A DNA stretch of 57,496 nt, from assembly GCA_017545225.1 (NCBI GenBank), contig JAFWPR010000071.1, positions 1-57,496 of the forward strand, read 5' to 3'. The DNA comes from Clostridia bacterium. GTDB taxonomy: Bacteria; Bacillota; Clostridia; Oscillospirales; CAG-272. The position numbers were made by a program, and so were the translations under genes. Shown here one piece after another: positions 8,760 through 16,901 of the stretch (its first letter is position 1; each line of letters begins with the position of its first letter). Below the pieces are notes generated by a model, which was not told the DNA's origin, did not search any database, and worked only from the letters and a program-made list of their open reading frames with translations.

Positions 8760-9104
8760 ATGACAAGGACGTTTGTTGAACTGCCGATTTTCAGAACAAG
8801 ATGGAAAGCCATGGGGCTTGACGATAACGATTTACTTCGTCTTCAAGAGGAACTTCTTGCCGACCCGCAGGTCGGAGCGGTTATGCGCGGAACCGGCGGC
8901 GTCCGGAAGATGCGCTTCGCATTCGAACACCGCGGCAAAAGCGGAAGCGTCAGGGTGATATACGTCGATTTTGAAATCTATGAAAAAATCTTTTTAATCA
9001 CGGCATATACTAAAGACGAAAAAGACAATTTAAGCGATTCGGAAAAGAACGAGATAAAACACCTTATCAAACTGCTCGAACAGCAGTTGAAGGAAAACAA
9101 GTAA
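8760..9104 (+). CDS. RelE/HigB-type toxin
   Basis: A 114-aa protein of the RelE/ParE superfamily, HigB-like branch. It shows the basic core MRGTGGVRKMRFAFEHRGKS, then VRVIYVDF and IFLITAYTKDEKDNLSDSEK. This is the pattern of toxins annotated as YgiU/HigB-like mRNA interferases in Firmicutes. Relatives cleave mRNA on the ribosome. The ribosome site AAGGAGG lies 8 nt before the ATG. The antitoxin gene starts 12 bp after the stop, in toxin-first order as in higBA. Base composition is clearly lower in G+C than in neighbouring genes, which suggests horizontal acquisition. Confidence 0.88.
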   Translation: MTRTFVELPIFRTRWKAMGLDDNDLLRLQEELLADPQVGAVMRGTGGVRKMRFAFEHRGKSGSVRVIYVDFEIYEKIFLITAYTKDEKDNLSDSEKNEIKHLIKLLEQQLKENK

Positions 9105-9116
9105 AGGAGGAAAACA

Positions 9117-9437
9117 ATGGGCGTGTTTGACGATATCAAAACCGGACTGAATCAGGCGATCGAATTTGAAAAAGGAAAGCTGAACGCAAAAACCGTTACG
9201 CTTTCAATCGAGCCGGTAGAGTCCTTTACGCCGGATGAGATCAAAAAAATCCGGAACAGCACGGGGCTTACACAAGTATTATTTGCCAGATATCTGGGCG
9301 TTTCGGTAAAGACCGTCGAGGCGTGGGAAGCAGGAAGAAATCATCCCGAGGGAGCCGCGTGCAGACTGTTGTCGATGACTCAGAGCGACCCTTCTTTCCC
9401 TCTGAAATCCGGCATCATTACGGCTGTCGGGTCGTAA
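9117..9437 (+). CDS. HigA-type antitoxin with XRE helix-turn-helix
   Basis: A 106-aa protein. The second half holds an XRE-type helix-turn-helix: FTPDEIKKIRNSTGLTQVLF, ARYLGVSVKTVEAWEAGRNH and then PEGAACRLL. This matches antitoxins of the HigA/NadS type. The N-terminal part (about residues 1-37) would wrap the toxin, and the DNA-binding part would bind the palindrome in the promoter spacer. AGGAGG precedes the ATG. A perfect terminator follows 49 bp after the stop, so the operon is just these two genes. Confidence 0.88.
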   Translation: MGVFDDIKTGLNQAIEFEKGKLNAKTVTLSIEPVESFTPDEIKKIRNSTGLTQVLFARYLGVSVKTVEAWEAGRNHPEGAACRLLSMTQSDPSFPLKSGIITAVGS

Positions 9438-9486
9438 CTGAGGGGCAAGTCTGCTTTTCACTCGTTTCGCTGTGTTTTTATTTTTG

Positions 9487-9510
9487 AAAAAGCGCCGTAC
9501 GGCGCTTTTT
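9487..9510. terminator. Bidirectional terminator after the toxin-antitoxin operon
   Basis: A perfect 10-bp stem, AAAAAGCGCC / GGCGCTTTTT, has loop GTAC and a T-run on both strands. Confidence 0.9.
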
Positions 9511-9535
9511 CTTTGACCCGACGCGTATCCCGCTA

Positions 9536-9564
9536 TTGAATAAAAGCCGGCTGCGTGTTATAAT
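9536..9564 (+). promoter_or_regulatory. Promoter of the structured RNA
   Basis: TTGAAT (9536-9541), a 17-bp spacer and TATAAT (9559-9564). The first base of the long closing stem at 9571 is 7 nt behind the -10, the normal distance for a start point. Confidence 0.8.
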
Positions 9565-9570
9565 GTGGTT

Positions 9571-9722
9571 GCGGCACAATTTCATATTTGGCTCTGTAAG
9601 CGTGCTTTTTACTTTGGTAAAAATGCAGGCTCCGTTTCAACGCTTACATAGCTTGGAAATTGTGTCGCAGCAATAGGAGTTGTGCGTTTTTCGGTGCGCG
9701 GCTCACGCTGCGCACTTTTTTT
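9571..9722 (+). ncRNA. Structured non-coding RNA candidate with rod-like, 6S-like architecture
   Basis: No credible ORF covers this stretch, but it has a consensus promoter and a strong terminator. A 13-bp closing stem pairs 9571-9583 (GCGGCACAATTTC) with 9656-9668 (GAAATTGTGTCGC), with one G-T pair. A large asymmetric internal bubble follows. An inner 9-bp stem pairs TGTAAGCGT (9595-9603) with ACGCTTACA (9640-9648). An apical hairpin is GCTTTTTAC-TTTG-GTAAAAATGC with one bulge. A linker then leads to the terminator. Closing stem, central bubble and apical rod resemble 6S RNA, which mimics an open promoter and binds RNA polymerase. The total of about 150 nt is shorter than typical 6S RNA. I do not recognise the primary sequence, so the family is open. 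Confidence 0.65.
9694..9722 (+). terminator. Terminator of the structured RNA
   Basis: A 9-bp stem GTGCGCGGC / GCTGCGCAC (one G-T pair) with loop TCAC is followed by seven T. Confidence 0.9.
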
Positions 9723-9783
9723 GTTTATCCAATGGTTCGGCCTTCTAACCCGGATCGTATACAAGGACTCAACCAACGCTTTA

Positions 9784-9811
9784 TTGACAAAACGCCCCTC
9801 GCGGGTAAAAA
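9784..9811 (+). promoter_or_regulatory. Possible promoter of the ABC exporter operon
   Basis: TTGACA (9784-9789), a 16-bp spacer and TAAAAA (9806-9811). The ABC gene starts at 9918. The -10 is weak, but no better candidate lies between the RNA terminator and the gene. Confidence 0.5.
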
Positions 9812-9917
9812 TAAAGATGAACTCCGCCGAAGCGCGCGCGTCCTGTGTAGCGCGTGTCTTTGCCGACTTCTCCCGGCCGTGCGGCGCGTTCGACTTTTGA
9901 TGAAAGGAGATAACGAT

Positions 9918-11753
9918 TTGAAAAAAGACAAAAAGCTGCCCGAGCTCAAACGGGGCAAATGGCGGCTCGTCGATTGCTTTATTTTCAATTTCAGAGTATC
10001 GCCGTTCTGGACGTCGATGTTCATTTTTACGAACGTGGTATGGAACGCTCAGCCTTATTTGAAACTTTTTACCACGGCGTCCTTCGTCGATACCGCGCTG
10101 TCCGTCCTCAGGGGCGACGCGGCGGAGTCCGCGATAATACTGCCGCTCGTTTCCATGTTCGCGGTTTTCTTCTCTACTTCGCTGATCGATACGCTCGAGC
10201 AGACGGTCCGGAACGTTCTCAGAACAAAGATATGGACGGTGACGAAAGAAGTATTCCTCAAGAAACAGGCGAGCCTGAAATACAAATACGTCGAGGACAG
10301 CAAAACGTACGATCTCATCGGGCGCGCGTGCAACGAACCGGGCGGCAGAATGTACGACCGCGGGACGCGCGTTATCTGGATAGCGTGGCGCGTTATGTTC
10401 ATCGTTTCGCTGATCGTCACCGTATTTACCAAGGTATGGTGGAGCGGTCTGATCGCGATCGCGGCGGCGATCCCCACAGTCATAATGGCGGTGAGATCCG
10501 GTCTCGACGATTACGAGACGTTCTTTGAAGTTGAAAAAGACTCAAGATACGCCGACAGATACAAGTCCTTCGTCATGGTGAAAGACTACCTTGAGGAAAG
10601 AACGACGTTCCGTTACGCGCCTTACGCCATAGGAAAATGGCGCGAGGCGAAGCTCAAGATCGACAAAAAGAACCTGAAAACTCAGGTGAAGAATTCGAGG
10701 CGGGAAAATATCATTACCGCGCTTTCCTGGGTCATGTACGGCGCGATCATGATATCGCTCGTTTTCGCCGTCGGACGCGGAGAGTTGTCTGCGGGTTTCT
10801 TCATCGGTTTTGCGAATATCCTCACCACCCTCAGATGGAATATCGGCTCCGGTATCGCCTGGGACGTCAGATGGTCGGCTCAGGCGAAGAAGAACCTCGG
10901 CGACCTGTCGGAATTCTCTCAGCTTGAGGAGCAGGAGGGCGCGCTCGACACGCCCGCCGATATGAGCGGATTCAATTTCGGCAGGATCGAATTCCGGGAC
11001 GTCTCCTTCAAGTATCCCGGCACCGACCGCTACATACTCAAAAACTGCTCGTTTACGATAAACGAGGGTGAACATTGCGCCTTCGTCGGCGTGAACGGAG
11101 CCGGAAAGACGACGATCACGAAGCTGCTCACCGGTCTTTACGATGAATACGAGGGGGACATTTTCATCGGCGGGAAGAACCTGCGCGATTTCACTTATTC
11201 CGAGATAAAAGGAATGTTCTCCGTCGTTTTCCAGGATTTCGCAAAATATCAGATCCCGTACGGCGACGCGATCAAGCTCGGCGACGTGAACCGCGACAGC
11301 GACGAGGACGTCCTGCACGTGACGAACGAGATCGGCCTCACCGATGCGCTTGAAAAACTCCATTCCGGTGTCAACACGCCGCTCGGGAAAGCGGCGGAGG
11401 ACGGCGTCGATCTGTCGGGCGGCGAGTGGCAGAGGGTCGCTATCGCACGCGCTCTTTACGGAAACCGTCCCGTGTCGATCCTCGACGAGCCGACAGCCTC
11501 GCTCGATCCGATCGCGGAGAGCGGCGTTTACGCGCTCTTCAAGAAGGTCACGGAGGGCAAGAGCGCCGTATTCATCACGCACCGTCTCGGCGCCGCGAGG
11601 ATCGCCGACCGCATTCTCGTCATAGACGGCGGAGCCGTCGCAGAGCAGGGCTCTCACGAAGAGCTCGTAAAGCGGGGCGGCATTTACGCCGAAATGTTCA
11701 AAACGCAGAAAAGCTGGTATGAGGACTCCCCCGGAGAGGAGGTCGCCTCGTGA
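9918..11753 (+). CDS. ABC exporter half-transporter, first subunit
   Basis: Membrane domain plus ATPase domain in one chain, 611 aa from a TTG start. The TTG at 9918 has AAAGGAG 8 nt upstream and is followed by a Lys-rich N-tail. The open frame extends further up, but that part overlaps the structured RNA and has no coding character. Several hydrophobic segments lie between about residues 30 and 310. The ATPase domain has Walker A GVNGAGKTT, signature LSGGEWQR, Walker B VSILDEPTASLDP and switch His in FITHRLG. It overlaps the next gene by 4 nt (GTGA), so the two should form a heterodimer. No C39 peptidase domain is present. The substrate cannot be read from sequence; such pairs export peptides, lipids or drugs. 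Confidence 0.9.
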   Translation: MKKDKKLPELKRGKWRLVDCFIFNFRVSPFWTSMFIFTNVVWNAQPYLKLFTTASFVDTALSVLRGDAAESAIILPLVSMFAVFFSTSLIDTLEQTVRNVLRTKIWTVTKEVFLKKQASLKYKYVEDSKTYDLIGRACNEPGGRMYDRGTRVIWIAWRVMFIVSLIVTVFTKVWWSGLIAIAAAIPTVIMAVRSGLDDYETFFEVEKDSRYADRYKSFVMVKDYLEERTTFRYAPYAIGKWREAKLKIDKKNLKTQVKNSRRENIITALSWVMYGAIMISLVFAVGRGELSAGFFIGFANILTTLRWNIGSGIAWDVRWSAQAKKNLGDLSEFSQLEEQEGALDTPADMSGFNFGRIEFRDVSFKYPGTDRYILKNCSFTINEGEHCAFVGVNGAGKTTITKLLTGLYDEYEGDIFIGGKNLRDFTYSEIKGMFSVVFQDFAKYQIPYGDAIKLGDVNRDSDEDVLHVTNEIGLTDALEKLHSGVNTPLGKAAEDGVDLSGGEWQRVAIARALYGNRPVSILDEPTASLDPIAESGVYALFKKVTEGKSAVFITHRLGAARIADRILVIDGGAVAEQGSHEELVKRGGIYAEMFKTQKSWYEDSPGEEVAS

Positions 11754-13570
11754 AAAAGAATAAAAAAGACAAAAAGAACAAGAAGCCGCGCGTCGGTTTC
11801 TTCAAGTGCGTAAAGAAAACGATACCGACTATCATCGGCGCGTCGCCGTGGCTCTTTTCGGTCGGATGCGTCATCATCGTGGTCCAGTCGATCCTCGCCG
11901 CCGCGCAGATCTACGTCCTTGAATTCATTTTCAACGGAGTCACCGCCGTTTCGGAGGCGGGAGGCGGCGCGGTTCTGAATATCGTTCTGTGGCTCGCCGT
12001 TTACGCCGGATCGTTCGTTTTCTCCGCTCTTCTCGGGCAGATAGCGAACAGGACGGATACGGATTTCCTTTACCGCGCGGAAAACAGGCAGACGCAACAG
12101 CGGTTCGATAAGATTGCAAAGATCGCGCCGATCCTTTTCGAGGATACCGACCGCCTCGACGATATCGAAAAATCGAGCGCGGGAGCCGATTCCGCGCGCA
12201 GTCTGCTCAATACCCTGAAACAGATCGTTCTGTACCACATTCCGTATTTTGCCGTTACGTCCGTTTACCTGTTTCAGCGGGATCCGTGGCTCGTGGCGTC
12301 GCTTCTGATGATCTTCCTGCCGACGCTTCTGTATCAGTATCTCGTAAAGAAGATATACCGCGACAAAGAGGACAAGGCGGCGCCTGACAGACGTCTGTCG
12401 TCTCATTACGTCGAGTGCGCGACCTCGGAGAAGTATTTCAAGGAGACGCGTATCCTCGGCGGATTTCGCTATTTCTTCCACGCGTTCCACGTGTTATGGG
12501 CGCGGATAATGAAGCTTGACCGTCGTGTGAACAACAAAGACACTTGGATGTTTTTCTTCGCGGGGCTGCTGACCTTTGCGGGGAACATGGGCGTATACTA
12601 TATGCTCTTCCGTTTCCTGCTCGTCGGGCGGATCACGATGGGCGAGTTCGCCGCCGTTTTCACGTCCGTAAATACGATTGAAGATAAACTTCACAATCTG
12701 TTTTACGGATCGTTCGCCTCTGCTTCCCGCGATCTTCCGTTTATTGAAAACTACGTCAGATATCTCGATTTCCCGGAGAACGACGGCGAGGACGTCGAGC
12801 TTCCGTACGATATCGGGATCGACGTTCGCGACGTGACGTTCTCATATCCGAATACGGAGGAGCCCGCCGTCCGCGGCGTATCGTTCTCTGTAAAACCCAA
12901 GGAGACCGTCGCGATCGTCGGCGAAAACGGAAGCGGCAAGTCGACTCTTATCAAACTTTTGATCGGTTATTACCGACCGGACGGGGGCGACGTGAGGATC
13001 TGCGGACGGAACACGAAAGAGATATCCTTTGAATCCGTCGCGCGCCGCCTGTCGGCGGTCTATCAGCGATATCCTCATTACCCGCTGACGCTTAAGGAGA
13101 ACCTTATCATCGGTCAGTACGAGAAAGAAAGTACCGACGATAATCTGAGGGAGGCGTGCGCAATGGCGGGCTTCTCTCCCGACGAAGAGTGGCTTCCCCA
13201 CGGGTTGGAAACGATGCTGTCACGCGAGTTCGACGACGGCGTGGGCCTTTCCGGAGGTCAGGCGCAGAGAGTATCGATAGCGCGCGGATTCTACCGCGAC
13301 AGCAGTATCATCATCCTCGACGAGCCCACCGCGGCGATCGACCCGATCGAGGAGGCGAGGATATACGGAAGATTCGCCGAACTCTCGCGGGACAAGACGT
13401 CGTTCATCGTCACTCACCGTCTCGGATCCGTCCGTCTCGCCGACCGGATAATCATGATGAAGGACGGAAAGATCGCCGAGACCGGCACGCACGACGAGCT
13501 GATGGCGAAGGACGGCGAATATAAAAAGATGTTCGATTCACAGCGGCAGTGGTACGAGGACGAGGCGTAA
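11750..13570 (+). CDS. ABC exporter half-transporter, second subunit
   Basis: A 606-aa partner of the upstream gene, starting at GTG within the upstream stop and preceded by GGAGAGGAGG. The Lys-rich N-tail (KKNKKDKKNKKP) is followed by membrane helices to about residue 320. The ATPase domain carries Walker A GENGSGKST, signature LSGGQAQR, Walker B IIILDEPTAAIDP and FIVTHRLG. Both ATPase sites look complete in both subunits, unlike heterodimers with one degenerate site. The operon ends at a very strong palindromic terminator shared with the convergent lipoprotein gene. Confidence 0.9.
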   Translation: MKKNKKDKKNKKPRVGFFKCVKKTIPTIIGASPWLFSVGCVIIVVQSILAAAQIYVLEFIFNGVTAVSEAGGGAVLNIVLWLAVYAGSFVFSALLGQIANRTDTDFLYRAENRQTQQRFDKIAKIAPILFEDTDRLDDIEKSSAGADSARSLLNTLKQIVLYHIPYFAVTSVYLFQRDPWLVASLLMIFLPTLLYQYLVKKIYRDKEDKAAPDRRLSSHYVECATSEKYFKETRILGGFRYFFHAFHVLWARIMKLDRRVNNKDTWMFFFAGLLTFAGNMGVYYMLFRFLLVGRITMGEFAAVFTSVNTIEDKLHNLFYGSFASASRDLPFIENYVRYLDFPENDGEDVELPYDIGIDVRDVTFSYPNTEEPAVRGVSFSVKPKETVAIVGENGSGKSTLIKLLIGYYRPDGGDVRICGRNTKEISFESVARRLSAVYQRYPHYPLTLKENLIIGQYEKESTDDNLREACAMAGFSPDEEWLPHGLETMLSREFDDGVGLSGGQAQRVSIARGFYRDSSIIILDEPTAAIDPIEEARIYGRFAELSRDKTSFIVTHRLGSVRLADRIIMMKDGKIAETGTHDELMAKDGEYKKMFDSQRQWYEDEA

Positions 13571-13593
13571 AAAGTCCGCGTCTCTTCGCCGGA

Positions 13594-13629
13594 AAACAGG
13601 GGACGGTTCTGTGGAACCGTCCCCTGTTT
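13594..13629. terminator. Bidirectional terminator, REP-like palindrome
   Basis: A perfect 16-bp stem, AAACAGGGGACGGTTC / GAACCGTCCCCTGTTT, with a 4-nt loop lies between the convergent ABC and lipoprotein genes. The GGGGACGGTTCT core resembles a palindrome that recurs in many clostridial genomes, from memory and unchecked. The GGCGGTTCTGTG hairpin at 18497 shares the CGGTTCTGTG core. Confidence 0.8.
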
Positions 13630-13633
13630 CGCG

Positions 13634-14488
13634 TTAATCGTTTCCCGTTTCTTGTTTTTCTATCATCTCAAGATACTGCCGTCTCAGTTCTTCCTCCCTC
13701 GCTTCGTATTCGTCTTCCCATTCCGCGGAATCGAACGCCGCGATACAGTAAAGATCGCCGAGGAGAACGTCGGGCAGCTCCGCGCCGTCATCCCAAATCC
13801 GGTCCGAATAATAGACGGATGATTCCCTAAAATTCCGTCCCGGTGAAATACGCAAGGAGTCTTTGGCGAAAACGAACGGGTCGCCGCGCGAATCAAACCC
13901 GATAATGATTCCCTGAACCCGGATCGCCCTGTCGGACGATGATGAAACTTCATACTCGAGGTTGTATGCCGTGACCGTAGCGTCGTCGATCGGCACGTTA
14001 TAACCGCGCGGCCAGTCGTACGTCGGACCCACGACGAGGCCGAGATCATATCCCGCGCTGACGTATTGAAGCGGAGTTTCCCCCTCGTGTTCTATAAGCG
14101 TAGTTATAAGTTTGCAGGACGCGTATTTCACTGTCGGTCTGAAGAGAACGAAACCCGAGTAGTGAGCGGGGAAACCGTTAACGGCCTTTTGATCCGCTTT
14201 GACCCGCGTTCCGTCCTCACCGTAGAACATTCCGACGAAATCCAAGTTCACCGCTTTGTCGGTACCGTTCGTAATAAGGATAAGTTCCGCATTCTCGTCT
14301 TCAATGCTGATCCTTTTCCGTTTTATCGTGACGCGGAGTCCGCCTTCTTCTTCGATCACGTCCTCGACGTCGAATTCCCCGATCGGGCACCTCGCGCGCT
14401 CCCACTCCTTCCCGCACCCGCAGAACAGGGGCAGAAGGAAAAGCAGGGCGAAAACCGCGGCGCAAACTTTGATCTTCATTCCGCTCAC
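13634..14488 (-). CDS. Putative lipoprotein of a two-component operon
   Basis: A 284-aa protein with a lipoprotein signal peptide: hydrophobic VCAAVFALLFLLPLF, then CGCG with a likely lipidated Cys near residue 25. GTG at 14488 gives MSGMK; an ATG three codons in (14479) is an alternative. The mature part is predicted beta-rich and ends in a charged helix (EEDEYEAREEELRRQYLEMI). I do not recognise a family. It lies 6 bp behind the histidine kinase gene in the same direction, so it is probably the third gene of the LytTR/kinase operon and could be an accessory sensor or an output (inference). Confidence 0.75.
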   Translation of the reverse strand: MSGMKIKVCAAVFALLFLLPLFCGCGKEWERARCPIGEFDVEDVIEEEGGLRVTIKRKRISIEDENAELILITNGTDKAVNLDFVGMFYGEDGTRVKADQKAVNGFPAHYSGFVLFRPTVKYASCKLITTLIEHEGETPLQYVSAGYDLGLVVGPTYDWPRGYNVPIDDATVTAYNLEYEVSSSSDRAIRVQGIIIGFDSRGDPFVFAKDSLRISPGRNFRESSVYYSDRIWDDGAELPDVLLGDLYCIAAFDSAEWEDEYEAREEELRRQYLEMIEKQETGND

Positions 14489-14494
14489 CGCCCG

Positions 14495-15889
14495 TCAATA
14501 CGGTCTTGACGGATACAGCACGGCGGTGCAGCAGAACTTTCCGTCGTCGGTATCGTAGCAGTCCGTCGTTCCGTAATATTTTTCCGCGATCTCTCTGATT
14601 ATCTTCATCCCGTATCCGTGAGACAGCCGGTCGGGGCTGCTCGTCACAAGCTGAGGATTCGTTTTCAGAACCGGCGACGGGACGCTGTTCAGAACGGATA
14701 TGCGATAAGCGTCGCCGTCCCGGGCGATATCCAGACGCACGTCTTTTTCTTTTTCGCATTTTTCCGCGGCGTTGATGCCGTTGTCGAGCATATTGCCGAT
14801 GAGATTGCACAGGTCCGCGTTGTCGGGAAAGTCGATGTTCGACGTGGCGTAAACCGATACCTCCACGCCCTTTTCCTTCGCTTGAGACGACTTATAGCTG
14901 ATCAGCGAATTCACGTACTCGTTGTCGGTATTGACCGCCCTTACGTCGGCTGACAGAGTACCGGTGTGTGATCGGATGAACTCTCTCGCCTCGTCCGTTC
15001 TGCCCGAGGCGATGAGCCCGTCGACCGTCCCGAGCGTATTGAGCAGATCGTGCCTCATCCTCGAGACTTTTTCATGCTGCTTTGAGACCTCCTCGATGAT
15101 CGCGTTCTGCCCGAGGTACTTTTGCGCGAGGATCGCCTGCTCCGCTTTTTCTTTGTTGCGGATAGAGATTCTTACGAAAATGACGTATACGGACGCGTTC
15201 AGCAGAAGGACGGCGCAGAGGATCACGACGCAGTAAACGACCGTTTTTTGCGTCGAATATATCGAAAAAAACCTTCTCAAATAATAATCGAGGTTCGTTT
15301 TGAGAATATTACGGGTCAGCAGAATGACCAGCGTGAGGAAGGAAAGGGAAGTCAGCAGGGCGATCTTTTCTTTCCGTTCCAGATCCGCGCGGTATTTTCT
15401 GAAAAAGACGGCGGCGCCGAAAAGGATCAAAGCGGTCGCGAACGCTGCGATCCCGCGCTGATAAGCGGAGAGTGCAATACTGCCGCTGAGGATCGTCAAC
15501 GGCCTTTGCGCGGCGAGCGATCCGATCAAAACGGATTCCGTCACGACGGAGACGTTCACCGCGATGAGTGAAAACGACAAGGCGCGGAAGGGGCTCTTCT
15601 CACCGCAGCCGAGCGAGGCGAGAAAGAGGATAAGAATGAAAGATACCTCGAGCAGTTCTTTGATAAAGAGCCCGTTTCCCACAAAATAATTAAAAAAAAC
15701 GGACGACGCGTACATAAGGATCGCCGCGCCGACCGCGGAAAGGATCCGTCTGACAGGTTTTTCTTTCGGGCGGGACACAAAAGCGATGAACGCCGCCAGA
15801 ATTGCCGCGTTCAGAATAACGTCCCACAGAATGACGACGAACGTGGTGAAAAGACCTTCCTGTTCAATAAAGCCCGTAAGAGCATCCAT
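14495..15889 (-). CDS. AgrC/LytS-like sensor histidine kinase (GHKL type)
   Basis: A 464-aa membrane kinase. About six to seven hydrophobic segments cover residues 1-240. A helical dimerisation region follows, with the phospho-acceptor His in KVSRMRHDLLNTLG near residue 280. A GHKL ATPase domain comes next (NLIGNMLDNGINAAEKC, the N box; then LSHGYGMKIIREIAEKY). This is the kinase type that works with LytTR regulators, for example AgrC, where the membrane part binds a peptide. The start codon lies 1 nt behind the stop of the response regulator gene, so the two are translated together. The ligand is unknown. Confidence 0.92.
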   Translation of the reverse strand: MDALTGFIEQEGLFTTFVVILWDVILNAAILAAFIAFVSRPKEKPVRRILSAVGAAILMYASSVFFNYFVGNGLFIKELLEVSFILILFLASLGCGEKSPFRALSFSLIAVNVSVVTESVLIGSLAAQRPLTILSGSIALSAYQRGIAAFATALILFGAAVFFRKYRADLERKEKIALLTSLSFLTLVILLTRNILKTNLDYYLRRFFSIYSTQKTVVYCVVILCAVLLLNASVYVIFVRISIRNKEKAEQAILAQKYLGQNAIIEEVSKQHEKVSRMRHDLLNTLGTVDGLIASGRTDEAREFIRSHTGTLSADVRAVNTDNEYVNSLISYKSSQAKEKGVEVSVYATSNIDFPDNADLCNLIGNMLDNGINAAEKCEKEKDVRLDIARDGDAYRISVLNSVPSPVLKTNPQLVTSSPDRLSHGYGMKIIREIAEKYYGTTDCYDTDDGKFCCTAVLYPSRPY

Positions 15890-15890
15890 G

Positions 15891-16625
15891 TCAAAATTCC
15901 CTCTTGTATTTAAGATATTCCTCGTGAGCGCGACCTCCCATTGACCTGCTGACGGGGATCGAATCCTTCGAGTCGAGGACTATTCTGTTTATCTTCGGAG
16001 AAAAGAAACTGACGTGCGCGGCGTTCACCACGTACCGACTGTGCGGACGAATGAACCCGAGCGGGGAGAGCTTCGCCTCGACGTCCCTTATCGTTCCGCG
16101 CTCCTTGACGGGTTTCTTTCCGTTCCCGAGAACGTAGACCTGATAATGGTCCCGGCTTGAAACGTAGAGAATATCCTCCGCCGTCACGCAAACGGGACCC
16201 GAATAAACGTCCAGGATCTCGACGAGCTTGCTTTGCTTCATTGCGGAGACAATGGAGGAACAGACCTTCGAGATCGACGCGCGCAGGTTTTCTCCGGAAC
16301 TCTTCCTTACGAACGAGAACGGGTGATAGTCGAAGCTCTCGAATACGAGCTCCTGCTTTCCGGAGACGAATACGATAAACACGCCTCTTTTCGCTTCCCG
16401 TATTTCCGCCGCGATCCCGAAGCCCGAAACGGAGGGCATATCGATATCGAGAAACGCCGCGTCCGGGTCCTCTTTTTCGAGCCGGACGGCGCGGACGCAC
16501 TCGACGGATGACGAGAACGTTCTGACGTCGCATTCCGCGCCGAGCGCGCCGAAGGCGTCACGGATCTGTTCCGCGAGCAGTCCCGCGAAGACCGCGTCGT
16601 CGTCGCATACAAAGATTTTTATCAT
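15891..16625 (-). CDS. LytTR-family response regulator
   Basis: A 244-aa protein from ATG 16625, chosen because MIKIFVCDDD is the true start of the receiver fold and GAGG lies upstream. The open frame runs on to 16682 without signs of coding. The receiver domain spans about 1-125, with acidic pocket CDDD and phospho-acceptor Asp about residue 60 in AFLDIDMP. The LytTR DNA-binding domain spans about 140-240 (ILYVSSRDHYQVYV, RPHSRYVVNAAHV, IPVSRSMG). Family members bind pairs of about 9-10-bp direct repeats on one DNA face. A candidate pair lies just upstream, at 16742-16771, between this operon and SLH gene 1. Regulator, kinase and lipoprotein form one operon. Confidence 0.93.
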   Translation of the reverse strand: MIKIFVCDDDAVFAGLLAEQIRDAFGALGAECDVRTFSSSVECVRAVRLEKEDPDAAFLDIDMPSVSGFGIAAEIREAKRGVFIVFVSGKQELVFESFDYHPFSFVRKSSGENLRASISKVCSSIVSAMKQSKLVEILDVYSGPVCVTAEDILYVSSRDHYQVYVLGNGKKPVKERGTIRDVEAKLSPLGFIRPHSRYVVNAAHVSFFSPKINRIVLDSKDSIPVSRSMGGRAHEEYLKYKREF

Positions 16626-16696
16626 AGATCGGCAACCTCGCCAAAAAAGGATGCGGTAAACCAGCTGACCGGTTCTTAACATACTTCTTCAGAATA

Positions 16697-16725
16697 ATTG
16701 TATCAAAAAACAAGTCTCTTAGCAA
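16697..16725 (-). promoter_or_regulatory. Promoter of the LytTR regulator operon
   Basis: On the minus strand: TTGCTA (16725-16720), a 17-bp spacer and TACAAT (16702-16697). The LytTR-like direct repeats begin 16 bp upstream of the -35. Confidence 0.6.
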
Positions 16726-16741
16726 CCGCCCGAAAACGTCA

Positions 16742-16771
16742 AACTCGACAGGGACGCGCCGAACTCGACAG
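16742..16771. promoter_or_regulatory. Direct-repeat operator, candidate LytTR binding site
   Basis: AACTCGACAG occurs at 16742-16751 and again at 16762-16771, a start-to-start distance of 20 bp, about two helical turns. That spacing is typical of LytTR targets. The pair lies between two divergent promoters, 26 bp upstream of the SLH gene -35 and 16 bp upstream of the regulator -35. The repeat sequence itself is not the textbook LytTR consensus. Confidence 0.6.
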
Positions 16772-16797
16772 AGCGGCTTTTTTTCGGCCCCGACCTA

Positions 16798-16826
16798 TTG
16801 ACTCGTCGTCCGGGATATGGTTTTAT
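16798..16826 (+). promoter_or_regulatory. Promoter of SLH gene 1
   Basis: TTGACT (16798-16803), a 17-bp spacer and TTTTAT (16821-16826). The direct repeats just upstream make activation by the neighbouring LytTR regulator plausible. Confidence 0.65.
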
Positions 16827-16901
16827 GTACTCGGGGAGGCGCCCTGATCGTTGCGGGGTGTCAGGGATCCCAAACCCCACTCTATGAAAGGAGAGAAATA
16901 A

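Noticed and set aside
9660..9917. N-terminal extension of the first ABC subunit
   Set aside because: It overlaps the structured RNA and its terminator, has no coding character, and the TTG at 9918 has a good ribosome site.
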